A DNA stretch of 64,000 nucleotides from assembly GCA_013377005.1 (NCBI GenBank), contig JACABE010000001.1, positions 211,307 to 275,306 of the forward strand, given 5' to 3'. Shown here piece after piece: positions 17,331 to 26,506 of this stretch (position 1 is the stretch's first letter; the number at the start of each line of letters is the position of its first letter). The DNA is from Bacteroidota bacterium (GTDB lineage Bacteria > Bacteroidota > Bacteroidia > Bacteroidales > JACABE01). The notes under the pieces were generated by a model. The model was not told the origin of the DNA, searched no databases, and saw nothing but the letters and a program-made list of their open reading frames with translations. The position numbers and the translations under genes are program-made.

Positions 17331-17387
17331 ATTTTTATAAAATAATCTGAATAATGAGCAATATTATTCTTATTTGAATATTATTCT

Positions 17388-17395
17388 TATTTTTG
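17388..17395 (+). promoter_or_regulatory. Promoter -7 element of the B12 uptake locus
   Basis: TATTTTTG fits TAnnTTTG and lies just before the cobalamin riboswitch. Immediately upstream, AATATTATTCTTATTT occurs twice in tandem (17360-17375 and 17377-17392), the second copy overlapping the -7 element. Confidence 0.6.
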
Positions 17396-17401
17396 CAACT
17401 G

Positions 17402-17575
17402 AAAAGGTTTCCATAATTGGAATGAAAAGGGAAACGGGTGTAAATCCCGTACAGTTCCCGCTGCTGTAAGCTCTTAAGAACTTTTATGCATTCTTTGCCA
17501 CTGTCTTTAAAAATGATGGGAAGGCCGCATAAAAGAGAGTAAGTCAGAAGACCTGCCGATTCAAATCAAGAATTC
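17402..17575 (+). promoter_or_regulatory. Cobalamin (AdoCbl) riboswitch
   Basis: Core elements occur in the expected order: GGAAACGGGTGTAAATCCCG (17430-17449), CAGTTCCCGCTGCTGTAA (17452-17469), TTGCCACTG (near 17495), GATGGGAAGGCCGC (17515-17528), and the B12 box AAGTCAGAAGACCTGCC (17541-17557). Coenzyme B12 binding is expected to shut off expression of the uptake genes that follow. About 120 nt separate it from the first ATG (17695), room for an expression platform; I did not identify a definite terminator or sequestering stem there. Confidence 0.95.
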
Positions 17576-17694
17576 AAAGCTTTCGGGTAAAAAAGCACGA
17601 ATGAATCTGATAGTCAAATCTATTTTATTCAATCAACGATTTCCGGAGTTTTGAAGTTTATTATTAACCATTTAAAATTAAACTTTAAAACCAA

Positions 17695-18714
17695 ATGCAA
17701 AACAATTATTTTATTAAAATTCTGTCAATAATTTTATTGCTGAATATTTCACTTTTTGCTTATTCACAAAACATTGCTACCTACGATAATTTGACGCTTA
17801 ATCCAAATTCAGTCTGGTATGGCAGCGACAACAGCGGAGGATTTATCGATTCAGGCTTCTTTTTCCCAAATTCTTATACTGATTACGGTGGTGGAATGTT
17901 TGCCTGGTATGGATTTGCATATTCAAATAAAACTGACACTATTACAGCTGGTTATACCAATCAATTTTCAGCAATAACAGGAGAGGGAGCTTTAAATTCA
18001 GCTATTTATGCAGTTTCTTACGTTTATTATGATTGGATGAACAATTACCAGATGAAACCCAATGTTGTGCGTTTTTCTAATTCGTCTGTGATAAGCGGGT
18101 TTTATGCAACTAATTCTACTTACGCTTATTTATCAATGTTGAATGGTGATGGAGCTCTTGCCAAAAAGTTTGGTGGAACCAGTGGCAACGATCCTGATTG
18201 GTTAAAATTACAAATCAAAGGTTATCGTAATGGAAGTATGATTGATACAGTTAATTGTTTTTTAGCTGATTTCCGTTTTGCAAACAATACACAGGATTAT
18301 ATTTTAAAAACATGGAAATGGGTTGACTTATCAGTACTTGGAAATATTGACAGTCTTAGCTTTGGACTTACTTCTTCTGATAACGGAGCTTATGGTATGA
18401 ATACTCCGGGATATTTTTGTATGGATAATTTTAATGGAACAAATCCAAATGTAAATATTAATGAAATAAATAATAAGGATATCCAAGTAAGTATTTTTCC
18501 GAATCCATTTGTTGAAACCTTGAATATTAAATGCAATAAAGCTGATTGTCAATTGAACTTATCTATCTTTGATGTAAATGGAAGAGAAATCAAAAAACTC
18601 AGCAATATAACCCATAGACTTAGTATTAATGCAACGGAAATACAACAAGGTGTTTACATTGTGAAAATTTCAGGAAATAATTTCATTCATTATCAAAAAA
18701 TAATAAAGAAATAA
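17695..18714 (+). CDS. DUF4465 secreted protein with T9SS sorting domain
   Basis: 339 residues. A signal peptide ends at about residue 24 (SLFAYSQ). The middle part matches the DUF4465 pattern: VWYGSDNSGGFIDSG, FAWYGFAYSNKTD, SAITGEGALNSAIYAVSY and a terminal YFCMDNF. The last 75 residues (IFPNPFVETLNIK ... GVYIVKISG) form a type A Por/T9SS C-terminal sorting domain, so the protein is probably exported and anchored at the cell surface. DUF4465 proteins are recurrent in riboswitch-controlled B12 loci of Bacteroidota, and some surface proteins of such loci bind B12. Direct corrinoid binding here is inferred from position. Confidence 0.85.
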   Translation: MQNNYFIKILSIILLLNISLFAYSQNIATYDNLTLNPNSVWYGSDNSGGFIDSGFFFPNSYTDYGGGMFAWYGFAYSNKTDTITAGYTNQFSAITGEGALNSAIYAVSYVYYDWMNNYQMKPNVVRFSNSSVISGFYATNSTYAYLSMLNGDGALAKKFGGTSGNDPDWLKLQIKGYRNGSMIDTVNCFLADFRFANNTQDYILKTWKWVDLSVLGNIDSLSFGLTSSDNGAYGMNTPGYFCMDNFNGTNPNVNINEINNKDIQVSIFPNPFVETLNIKCNKADCQLNLSIFDVNGREIKKLSNITHRLSINATEIQQGVYIVKISGNNFIHYQKIIKK

Positions 18715-18717
18715 TTT

Positions 18718-19728
18718 ATGATAAAACATATATACCTTTTTATTTTCGCAGCACTTAGCTTTCAAAGTTTTGCACAATACCCACCAGCTGTCGGTCAAAT
18801 CGGGTCGACTGCTATCTACAAAGATTCTTCAATTTTTATAGATTGGGCGATAACATGCGATATCAAAAGAGGATATGTAGATATCAGTGATACAACTATC
18901 GAAGATCCTGCTTATCCAGGAACCAATAAAGCTTCTTACGGGGATAATACTGCTGCTTTTGGCAAAGCCGATAATAACACAATTAGTCTGGGAGATGGAG
19001 GTAGTGCCGTTTTAACTTTTAGTCATCCGATATCAAACGGACAAGGCTTCGATTTTGCTGTTTTTGAAAACTCATTTGATGATATCTTTCTGGAACTGGC
19101 TTATGTGGAAGTGAGCTCTGATGGAATTCATTTCGTACGTTTTCCTTCTGTTTCGCTTACGCAAACTACCACTCAGATTCAGGGATTCGGAACATTGGAT
19201 GCAACTCAAATTCATAATCTTGCCGGAAAATACAAGGTTTATTATGGTACTCCTTTTGATTTGAGTGAACTGCAGGATAGTACCGGAATTGACATAAACC
19301 ATATTATAGCTGTAAAAATCATAGATGTTGTTGGTAGTATTTCAGAACTATATAAAAATTATGATTCACAGGGACATATTATCAACGATCCTTTTCCCAC
19401 ACCTTTCGGGACGGGTGGTTTTGATCTGGATGCTGTGGGTGTGATTAATAATTCTACAAATACGGGAGTAACTTCTATATTTAATGCTGCTGAAACAATT
19501 AAAATCTTCCCTAATCCGGTAGCAGATTTTTTGAATATTGCTATCAATAATAGAAATTCATACAATATCCAACTCATCAATGCTTCGGGAAAGATTGTAA
19601 AACAAATCAATTCGGATAAAAACAGTAATATAAGTGTAATGGATGTTTTATCAGGAATTTATTTAGTAAAAGTATCGGATAATAATGGCAATGTTTTTAC
19701 TCAAAAAATAATTATAAATAAACTTTAA
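18718..19728 (+). CDS. Secreted T9SS-sorted surface protein of the B12 locus
   Basis: 336 residues starting 3 nt after the DUF4465 gene. A signal peptide ends near residue 19 (SFQSFAQYPPA). The central domain has FDFAVFENSFDDIFLELAYVE and GTGGFDLDAVGVIN, seen in uncharacterised cell-surface proteins next to B12 riboswitches. The C-terminal IFPNPVADFLNI ... GIYLVKVSDNNG is a type A T9SS sorting domain. A role in capturing corrinoids at the surface is suggested by the operon only. Confidence 0.8.
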   Translation: MIKHIYLFIFAALSFQSFAQYPPAVGQIGSTAIYKDSSIFIDWAITCDIKRGYVDISDTTIEDPAYPGTNKASYGDNTAAFGKADNNTISLGDGGSAVLTFSHPISNGQGFDFAVFENSFDDIFLELAYVEVSSDGIHFVRFPSVSLTQTTTQIQGFGTLDATQIHNLAGKYKVYYGTPFDLSELQDSTGIDINHIIAVKIIDVVGSISELYKNYDSQGHIINDPFPTPFGTGGFDLDAVGVINNSTNTGVTSIFNAAETIKIFPNPVADFLNIAINNRNSYNIQLINASGKIVKQINSDKNSNISVMDVLSGIYLVKVSDNNGNVFTQKIIINKL

Positions 19729-19733
19729 AGTCA

Positions 19734-21722
19734 ATGCAATTTAATTTTTTACAAAAAACTTTTGTAAATATCTTCATCATTATTTGTTTAATAACATCAA
19801 CAAATCAAACTCAAGCTCAAACCGATACCATAAACCTGAAAGAAACTGAAATTATGAGTTCCAGGGTATCTTCTCTTTATGGTGAATCTGCAAGGGTGCT
19901 TCAGATTATTTCCAGAGAAGAAATTTCAAAAGCTCCGGTACAGAGTTTACAGGAATTACTCGAATATGCTTTGAATGTAGATATTCGTCAGCGTGGCGAT
20001 TATGGAGTGCAGGCAGATGTGAGTATTCGTGGTGGCTCCTTTGAGCAATGCCTTATTTTGCTGAATGGTGTAAAGATGAACGATCCACAGACAGGACATC
20101 ACAATATGAATTTGCCTGTTGATTTGCAGGATATTGATAAAATAGAAATTTTGGAAGGTCCCGGAGCGAGAGTTTATGGTGCTAATGCTTTTACAGGAGC
20201 CATCAATATAATTACCGGCAGTAAAAAAGAAAATTGCTTAAAACTGTCTTCAGTAATTGGTGAAAACCAACTATACATAACAAATGCTTCATTATCATTG
20301 GCTAATCATAATAAGCAGCATTATTTTTCTGTTGGCAAAAAAGGATCTGATGGATATATTAATAATACTGATTTTGATATTGCAAATATTTTTTATCAGA
20401 ATAATTTACAATTTAAAAAAGGAAGTATTGGATTTCAAACAGGATACAATGATAAGCAGTTTGGAGCCAATAGTTTTTATTCAGCCAAATATCCGAATCA
20501 ATTTGAACAAACTAAGGTATTCTTTGCCAATGCAACTTATAAAAACCCTTACTTCTATAATCTTACAACCAATATTTACTACCGTCGTCATCAGGACAGA
20601 TTTGAATTATTCAGGAATAGCCCGCCAAGCTGGTATAAAACACATAATTATCATCTTACACAAACTTATGGAGCTGAAGCCAATCTGAATTTTAATAGCT
20701 GTATCGGGAAAACAGCCCTTGGTGCTGAGTTCCGTTCCGAAAATATTCTGAGTAATGTATTGGGCGAGCCCATGTCAGATAATATGGATGTTCCGGGTGA
20801 AGCTTTGGGCGTTTTTACCAAAAGCCACCATCGCGAAAATATAGGTTTATATGGCGAACAATCCTATAAATATCATCAATTCAGTATTTCGGGAGGATTG
20901 TATGTTAACTGGAATTCTGATTTCGACAGCAAAGTTAATGCCGGAATAGATATTAGTTATGATATATTGGGAAACTGGAAATGGTTTGCTTCCGTTAATC
21001 AATCAATGCGAATGCCTACTTATACTGATTTGTATTATGTAGGGCCAACCAATAAAGGAAATATCAATCTGAAACCGGAAGAAGCCATTGCTTATGAAAC
21101 AGGTGTGAAATTCTATTCAAATGCATTGAATGCTCATGTAGCAGTATTTCGCAGAGATGCAGATAATCTGATTGATTGGGTAAAGCTTCCTGATTCAACC
21201 AAATGGGAAAGTCGCAATTTAACCAATATCATTACCAATGGTTTTGAGTTTTCGTCGCAGATAAACTTGCAAACCCTGGCTTATAAAGGGTTTTTTATAA
21301 ACAAAATTCAGTTGTCGTATAGTTATTTAGATCTGGAAAAAAACAGCAATAATTATATTTCTTACTATGCATTGGATTACCTGAAACACAAATTTGTTGC
21401 CAGCCTTGAGCATAAGATTTACAAACGTTTAAGTGCTAACTGGGCTTTGTGTTACCAAAAAAGAATGGGAACTTATACTGATATAATCAGCAATATGGAA
21501 ACAGCTTATCCTTATTATCTGACCATTGATAGTCGTATCACTTATAGCGGTGATAACTGGAATTGTTTTATTGAGGCTGCTAATTTGCTCGATAAAAAAT
21601 ATCAGGATATCGGAAATATTCAGCAAGCGCGCAGATGGATAAGAGCAGGTGTAAATATCAGTCTTAATCTTGAAAAGAAAAAGATAGTATCAGAAAAAGA
21701 TGTTATTGAGATAATCAAATAA
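19734..21722 (+). CDS. TonB-dependent receptor, BtuB-like
   Basis: 662 residues with a signal peptide ending near residue 29 (NQTQAQT). The plug domain has the classical segments VSIRGGSFEQCLILLNGVKMND and IEILEGPGARVYGANAFTGAINI. The rest is a 22-strand-type barrel with the receptor motif PTYTDLYYVGPTNKGN and an aromatic-rich C-terminus. Starting 6 nt after a T9SS protein gene, under a cobalamin riboswitch, it is most simply a corrinoid outer-membrane transporter. Confidence 0.88.
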   Translation: MQFNFLQKTFVNIFIIICLITSTNQTQAQTDTINLKETEIMSSRVSSLYGESARVLQIISREEISKAPVQSLQELLEYALNVDIRQRGDYGVQADVSIRGGSFEQCLILLNGVKMNDPQTGHHNMNLPVDLQDIDKIEILEGPGARVYGANAFTGAINIITGSKKENCLKLSSVIGENQLYITNASLSLANHNKQHYFSVGKKGSDGYINNTDFDIANIFYQNNLQFKKGSIGFQTGYNDKQFGANSFYSAKYPNQFEQTKVFFANATYKNPYFYNLTTNIYYRRHQDRFELFRNSPPSWYKTHNYHLTQTYGAEANLNFNSCIGKTALGAEFRSENILSNVLGEPMSDNMDVPGEALGVFTKSHHRENIGLYGEQSYKYHQFSISGGLYVNWNSDFDSKVNAGIDISYDILGNWKWFASVNQSMRMPTYTDLYYVGPTNKGNINLKPEEAIAYETGVKFYSNALNAHVAVFRRDADNLIDWVKLPDSTKWESRNLTNIITNGFEFSSQINLQTLAYKGFFINKIQLSYSYLDLEKNSNNYISYYALDYLKHKFVASLEHKIYKRLSANWALCYQKRMGTYTDIISNMETAYPYYLTIDSRITYSGDNWNCFIEAANLLDKKYQDIGNIQQARRWIRAGVNISLNLEKKKIVSEKDVIEIIK

Positions 21723-21729
21723 AGAGATA

Positions 21730-21831
21730 GAACGCGGATGACACTAATCCCTGAAGGGAAACGCAGATAAAACGGATTTTAAAATCTTTAAAAATCCGCG
21801 TTTTCGGAACGAATCCGAGTAATCCGCGTTC
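21730..21831. repeat. 102-bp palindromic intergenic repeat, copy 1
   Basis: Bounded by inverted ends GAACGCGGAT (21730-21739) and ATCCGCGTTC (21822-21831). Internal AAAACGGATTTT and AAAATCCGCGTTTT add further symmetry. It starts 7 bp after the stop of the first TonB receptor gene. A relative of almost the same length lies at 23857-23959, so the two flank the second receptor gene. Confidence 0.85.
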
Positions 21832-21854
21832 AAAATTAATTTAAATAAGAATAT

Positions 21855-23801
21855 ATGAAGTATCGTTTAATATATGTATTTATTCTTTTTAATTTTCAGT
21901 TATTGCTGATGATACAGGAAGGATATTGCCAGAAATTAAAAGATACCATAACCATTAATGGCATAACGGTTTCAGAAAAGCGACTGAATCCTTTACTTGG
22001 ATTAAAAACATGCAGTATTGATTCCTTAACGCTTGAAAAAAATACAGGTGCATCATTATCTGATTTATTATCATCTCATACCTCTGTTTTTATGAAAACC
22101 TATGGACAGGGAGGGTTGGCAACCGCTTCTTTTAGGGGAACTTCTGCATCACATACGCCGGTATTGTGGAATGATGTAGCTATCAATTCACCCATGCTTA
22201 GTCAAATGGACTTTTCGATGTTACCTGTTTTCTTTATGGATGATATTAAACTGATGTATGGAGGAAGTTCGCTGATAAACAATAGTGGCGGATTGGGTGG
22301 CAGTATCAATATCGAAAATAAAAGCAGCAAGGAAAAGCTGAATATAAGTTATATACAGCAAATCGGAAGTTTTTCCACCTATGGATCTTATCTGGATGTG
22401 GGTGTTGGAAGCGGGAAGTTCCATAGCCGCAGCCGTTTGATGTTTCTGACATCTGCTAACGACTTTTCCTATAAAAACAATACTGTTGGAAATGATGAAT
22501 ATCCGGTTGAAATAAGAAAAGATGCTGCTTACAAACAATATGGCTGGCTACAGGAATTTTATTTTCAACCGAAAGTGACCGATGAACTGGGTGTAAAGCT
22601 CTGGTTTCAGAAAAATGAAAGAGATATACCTCAGCCATTGGTAGTTTTACCAATCGACCAAAACGAACAACAAAAAAACTCAGTCTTTAGAGGAACTGCC
22701 AATTGGAAACATTATCAGGGTAAAGGAAAACTGGAAACCAGCATTGCTTATATTTATGATTTTTTGAATTATTCCAATAAAATAGCTTTTATCAATTCTG
22801 ACAACCGGACGCATACTTTCGCTGTTAATGTAAAATATCGCTACAAATTTTCGGAGAAAACAACTTTAAATACCGGAATTACCAACGATTATTATCGTAT
22901 CAATTCCAATAATTATATGGATATTAAAACCCGCAATCAGTTATCGGCTTTTGTGGGGGCAACTTCCGAAATTACTCCACGATTGGCTGTAAATGCAGTG
23001 GTTCGTAAAGAAGTTAGCGATAAAGATTTTCAACCTTTTTTGCCTTCATTAGGAATTGATTATCATTTACTGAAAGATAATTCACTTTTGCTGAAAGCTC
23101 ATATTTCAAAGAATTATCACCTGCCTTCGCTCAACGATTTATACTGGTCACCGGGAGGAAATCCTGAACTGAAACCCGAAGATGGTTTTTCAACAGAAGG
23201 AGGTGTGGCTTATGAATTTAAAAAGAAAAGCCTTTTCAGTCTGATTACTGAAGTAACCTATTTTTATACCCATATTACCGATTGGATATTATGGCAACCC
23301 GATCCGGTGTTCAGATACTGGACACCTTTGAACCTGAAAGAAGTTAACACCCAAGGCTTGGAATGCAATGCTAATTTGGTTTATCAGTTGAAAACTATGG
23401 TTTTCCGATTGAATGCCATGTATTCCTACACTTCTGCAAGAAATCTAAAACCCATCAATCAAAACGATAATACTACCGACAAGCAATTGATTTATACGCC
23501 TGTGCATTCGTATAATGCAAGTTTGAGGGCTGAATGGAAAACGTATTTTTTATCTGTTGCTTCGCATTTTACAGGAAAGCGTTTTACCAATACTTCCAAT
23601 ACCCGCTATATGCCTGCTTATCAGTTGACAGATTTATCATTGGGAATGACATTTCCTTTTAAAAATATGAACCATAACAGTTTTTCGGTGCAACTGAATG
23701 TAAACAATCTGTTTGATATCGATTACCAGGCTATTGCATGGCAGCCTATGCCCGGCAGAAATATGGAAATTCAGCTTAAATATAATTTTAAAAATAAATA
23801 A
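21855..23801 (+). CDS. TonB-dependent receptor, second BtuB-like protein
   Basis: 648 residues, signal peptide ending near residue 25 (EGYCQ). The plug has TASFRGTSASHTPVLWNDVA and IKLMYGGSSLINNSGGLGGS. The barrel contains the YHLPSLNDLYWSPGGNPEL segment typical of BtuB/FepA-like receptors and ends in a C-terminal phenylalanine-rich strand. It differs clearly from the receptor encoded just upstream. The BtuG-like lipoprotein gene follows, as in known Bacteroidota BtuB-BtuG pairs, so this is the better candidate for the BtuG partner. It is flanked on both sides by about 100-bp palindromic repeats. Confidence 0.88.
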   Translation: MKYRLIYVFILFNFQLLLMIQEGYCQKLKDTITINGITVSEKRLNPLLGLKTCSIDSLTLEKNTGASLSDLLSSHTSVFMKTYGQGGLATASFRGTSASHTPVLWNDVAINSPMLSQMDFSMLPVFFMDDIKLMYGGSSLINNSGGLGGSINIENKSSKEKLNISYIQQIGSFSTYGSYLDVGVGSGKFHSRSRLMFLTSANDFSYKNNTVGNDEYPVEIRKDAAYKQYGWLQEFYFQPKVTDELGVKLWFQKNERDIPQPLVVLPIDQNEQQKNSVFRGTANWKHYQGKGKLETSIAYIYDFLNYSNKIAFINSDNRTHTFAVNVKYRYKFSEKTTLNTGITNDYYRINSNNYMDIKTRNQLSAFVGATSEITPRLAVNAVVRKEVSDKDFQPFLPSLGIDYHLLKDNSLLLKAHISKNYHLPSLNDLYWSPGGNPELKPEDGFSTEGGVAYEFKKKSLFSLITEVTYFYTHITDWILWQPDPVFRYWTPLNLKEVNTQGLECNANLVYQLKTMVFRLNAMYSYTSARNLKPINQNDNTTDKQLIYTPVHSYNASLRAEWKTYFLSVASHFTGKRFTNTSNTRYMPAYQLTDLSLGMTFPFKNMNHNSFSVQLNVNNLFDIDYQAIAWQPMPGRNMEIQLKYNFKNK

Positions 23802-23856
23802 AAATATAAACAGATGGAATGCAAAATATTTTAAGAAATAAAAGTTTAAATAAATT

Positions 23857-23959
23857 GAACGCTGTTGACACGGATTTCTGAAGAAAGACACAGATAAAAC
23901 GGATATAAAAAATCAGTGAAAATCCGCGTTTACGGAACGTATCCGTATTATCCGTGTTC
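23857..23959. repeat. 103-bp palindromic intergenic repeat, copy 2
   Basis: Related to 21730-21831, sharing CAGATAAAACGGAT, AAAATCCGCGTTT and CGGAACG in the same order. The right end is ATCCGTGTTC; the left end has GAAC and ACACGGAT, but with extra bases between. It lies 56 bp after the stop of the second TonB receptor gene. Confidence 0.82.
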
Positions 23960-24048
23960 CATTTAAGCAATAAAAATGAATTTTTAATTTTCTTATAATT
24001 AGTTCACAAATTTCAAACAAATGAATATCACTAAATAAATAGAGACAG

Positions 24049-25113
24049 ATGTATATCAGATTTAGTTTCATAGTAATGATTTTTACACTTTTGCTTTCGT
24101 GCAGCAAGGACAAAGAATTTGGTGAAGTAAATACCGAAAATACCGACTATATATACGGCAAGGGCGTATTCATTGTGAATGAAGGCAATTATACCAATGG
24201 CAATGGTTCTGTTTCTTTTTATAACTTTTACACCAACAAAATTTACAACGGAATATTCGATGCTGCCAACAAGCGACCCCTGGGCGATGTGCCTGTTTCC
24301 ATGGAAATAATGAATGGATTGCTGTATATAGTGGTAAATAATTCGGGTAAGATTGAAGTAGTGAATCCCGATGATTTTAAATGGATAAAAACCATCACCG
24401 GCTTGAGTTCTCCGCGTTTTATTATGCCTGTCAGCAGTAAAAAGGCTTATATTTCCGATCTCAGAAGTGCTTATATTTCAGTGCTCGATTTGCAAACCAA
24501 TTCCATAACTAAAAAAATCTATTGCGGCAAGTCCACCGACAGAATGCTGAAATACAATAACCGGGTTTTTGTGTGCAATTGGTCGGAGTATTATGTAAAA
24601 GTACCTAACAATACCGTGCAGGTGATTGATTGTGATAATGATTTGCTGATTGACTCTGTAAAAGTGGGAAAAGAACCCAACAGCATGGTGGTCGACAAGC
24701 AAAACCGCCTTTGGGTATTGAGCAGCGGAGGCTATAACAATGAAGAAATCCCTGAGCTCAACTGTATTAATATTAGCAATCTGCAGCCTGAAAAGAAAAT
24801 ACTGTTTGCTAGCAAATACCTATCGCCTGCGAGCCTTTGCACTAACCAAACCAAGGATAGTTTATGGTATATCAGCAATAATATTTATTGCATGAGTATC
24901 AACGATAATCAATTGCCGGCAACACCCATAATTAATAAACAACACCGCATGTTTTACAGCATGGAGGTTTCTGCTCCCAACAGCGAATTGTATGTTTCCG
25001 ATGCCATTGATTATAACCAGAATGGCTATATTTACCGTTTTACATCCAACGGCAGTGTTATCGACTCTCTGCATGCCGGAATTATACCGGGCTATTTCTG
25101 TTTTACGAAGTAG
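24049..25113 (+). CDS. btuG: BtuG-like surface lipoprotein (beta-propeller, DUF5074/YncE type)
   Basis: 354 residues with a lipoprotein signal (FTLLLSCSKDKE, lipidated Cys18). The acidic residues after the Cys resemble the Bacteroidota surface-export signal. The rest is a repetitive beta-propeller: FIVNEGNYTNGNGSVSFYN at the start, then blades with LYIVVNNSGKIEVVNP, AYISDLRSAYISVLDL and LWVLSSGGYNN. In Bacteroides, BtuG proteins of this type bind cobalamin very tightly and cap BtuB. Gene order (receptor then propeller) and the riboswitch support the same role here. Confidence 0.87.
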   Translation: MYIRFSFIVMIFTLLLSCSKDKEFGEVNTENTDYIYGKGVFIVNEGNYTNGNGSVSFYNFYTNKIYNGIFDAANKRPLGDVPVSMEIMNGLLYIVVNNSGKIEVVNPDDFKWIKTITGLSSPRFIMPVSSKKAYISDLRSAYISVLDLQTNSITKKIYCGKSTDRMLKYNNRVFVCNWSEYYVKVPNNTVQVIDCDNDLLIDSVKVGKEPNSMVVDKQNRLWVLSSGGYNNEEIPELNCINISNLQPEKKILFASKYLSPASLCTNQTKDSLWYISNNIYCMSINDNQLPATPIINKQHRMFYSMEVSAPNSELYVSDAIDYNQNGYIYRFTSNGSVIDSLHAGIIPGYFCFTK

Positions 25114-25978
25114 ATTTGGTGATTTGGTGATTTGATGATTTATTGATTTTGCTTTTTTCTTTGAGTTGCAAAGCAGATTTTGCATTTAAAGAGCTTACCA
25201 CCTTTTTACCGGTTTGTGCTTCCAGTTCCTTTCTGGCTACTTTTGCAACATTGCCTCCTTGTTTTGCCACCTTTTTACTGTCTTCAAAAGTTTCAGGATT
25301 TACAGCAGCAGAAATATCTTTGGTAGAAGCCTCTGCAAGCATATTTAAAATGAGTTCCGTATTGGTCATGTTATCCCTGAGATTTTCTTTTTTCAAACCT
25401 TTCAGAATCTTATATTCTTTGGTCGTTTTATCCGACCATGCTTTGGTAATTATATCAGTAAGTGTAGCAAATTGAACCCCTTCTTTTAGACCTCTTTTCT
25501 TCCATTCATCCGTTAATTCTTTACGAATCTCAATACTCTTTAGCCGTTGATTTATCCAGTTTTCAGAATAACCCAGTTGCAGATATTGCTCCAAAGCCCT
25601 GTCGATTGTTAGTTCGGGATCCTGCATTTCGTCTAATCTTTCGGAGGCAATTTTTGCCAGCCAAAGTTTAAATGGTTCTGCCTTTGGTGATGGAATACTT
25701 TGTATTAATCTGAATACTTGTTCAGTATCTGCTACATCGGTTAAATAATATTTTCCATCAGCTGATTGCATTTTCAGTTGTCCCATATCTTGGGACAACT
25801 GACTTCCTTCATCGGAAAGCTTCTTTTTTAAAGCATTCCAATATTTTCGTGCTCTTGGACTTTCAGTTAAAACTTCAATCACATCAACTATCGAAAAATA
25901 CCATTTTTCATGCTCCGCATCCCACAAAGTGCGAACTTTCTTTTCTTCAAATATTTTTATACGGTCCTGTTTTTCCAT
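25103..25978 (-). CDS. BRO-family (phage antirepressor-like) protein
   Basis: 291 residues. The N-terminal region (residues 8-110) matches the Bro-N domain: KVRTLWDAEHEKWYFSIVDV, then YLTDVADTEQVFRLIQSI and EPFKLWLA. Bro-N domains occur in phage and mobile-element antirepressors and probably bind DNA. The second half is helical, with NMTNTELILNMLAEASTK and a lysine-rich end. The last codons run into a simple repeat and overlap the 3' end of the convergent btuG-like gene by 11 bp. A -7 box lies 46 nt upstream of the start. No other phage genes are nearby. Confidence 0.85.
   Translation of the reverse strand: MEKQDRIKIFEEKKVRTLWDAEHEKWYFSIVDVIEVLTESPRARKYWNALKKKLSDEGSQLSQDMGQLKMQSADGKYYLTDVADTEQVFRLIQSIPSPKAEPFKLWLAKIASERLDEMQDPELTIDRALEQYLQLGYSENWINQRLKSIEIRKELTDEWKKRGLKEGVQFATLTDIITKAWSDKTTKEYKILKGLKKENLRDNMTNTELILNMLAEASTKDISAAVNPETFEDSKKVAKQGGNVAKVARKELEAQTGKKVVSSLNAKSALQLKEKSKINKSSNHQITKSTS
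25113..25150. repeat. Short degenerate repeat encoding the BRO protein tail
   Basis: GATTTGGT/GATTTGAT units repeat four to five times at 7-8 bp spacing. On the minus strand they encode the last residues of the BRO protein (NHQITKS-type). Simple repeats of this kind are common between genes in Bacteroidota, so the protein tail was probably created when its original stop codon was lost. Confidence 0.6.
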
Positions 25979-26023
25979 AAATACTAAGCTTTTACAAATG
26001 CTTTTACCTTGAAAATTACTTTA

Positions 26024-26031
26024 CAAATTTA
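26024..26031 (-). promoter_or_regulatory. -7 element of the BRO gene
   Basis: TAAATTTG on the minus strand fits TAnnTTTG, 46 nt before the start codon at 25978. Confidence 0.45.
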
Positions 26032-26142
26032 ATTATTTTTCTCTGGAAATACTGATAAAATGATTAAGTTTTTCCTGAATAGAAAGAAAGGCGGATTATA
26101 AAATAATACAATTGGGGAATATTAATATCTACTTCAATTTGG

Positions 26143-26352
26143 AAGTACCTCCTCCAATCTGTTGGAAGACCTACTTCAGTTTGCAAGTGCCTCCTCCAAT
26201 GCGTTGGAAGAGCAACATCAATTTGCAAGTACCTCCTCCAATGCGTTGGAAGAGCAACATCAATTTGCAAGTGCCTCTTCCAATCCGTTGGAGACGTAAC
26301 ATCAATTTGCAAGTGCCTCCTCCAATGCGTTGGAAAGGCAACATCAATTTGC
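26143..26352. repeat. Five exact-length 42-bp tandem repeats
   Basis: Units start at 26143, 26185, 26227, 26269 and 26311, each 42 bp, and a sixth breaks off after 26353. The inner units are nearly identical. Each contains the small inverted repeat TCCAATGCGTTGGA and the segment ATCAATTTGCAAGT. Both strands stay open across the array because 42 is a multiple of three, but no start signal or codon pattern supports a gene. The remainder of the gap (25979-26142 and 26354-26506) shows only the BRO promoter. Confidence 0.92.
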
Positions 26353-26506
26353 AAGTAATTCTATCAATAATCTGTAAGGCTTTTTTAAAGGAAGATTCTG
26401 CTATTTAGCTGATTAACTGAATGAGTATTTAAATTTGATATTGTGCAGCTATAATCCTGAAAGCACTGTTTTGTTTTGCCAAAGGATATTTTAAAAGAGC
26501 TCTGGA

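Noticed and set aside
20284-20688. 134-codon plus-strand ORF inside the first TonB receptor gene
   Set aside because: Shadow of the receptor in another frame; low-complexity hydrophobic sequence without a start signal.
26143-26352. CRISPR-like array
   Set aside because: Units are contiguous 42-bp repeats with no unique spacers, and no cas genes are present.
26112-26408. Open frames of 96-98 codons on both strands over the 42-bp array
   Set aside because: They exist only because the unit length is a multiple of three and lacks stops; there is no start signal, and both strands are equally open.
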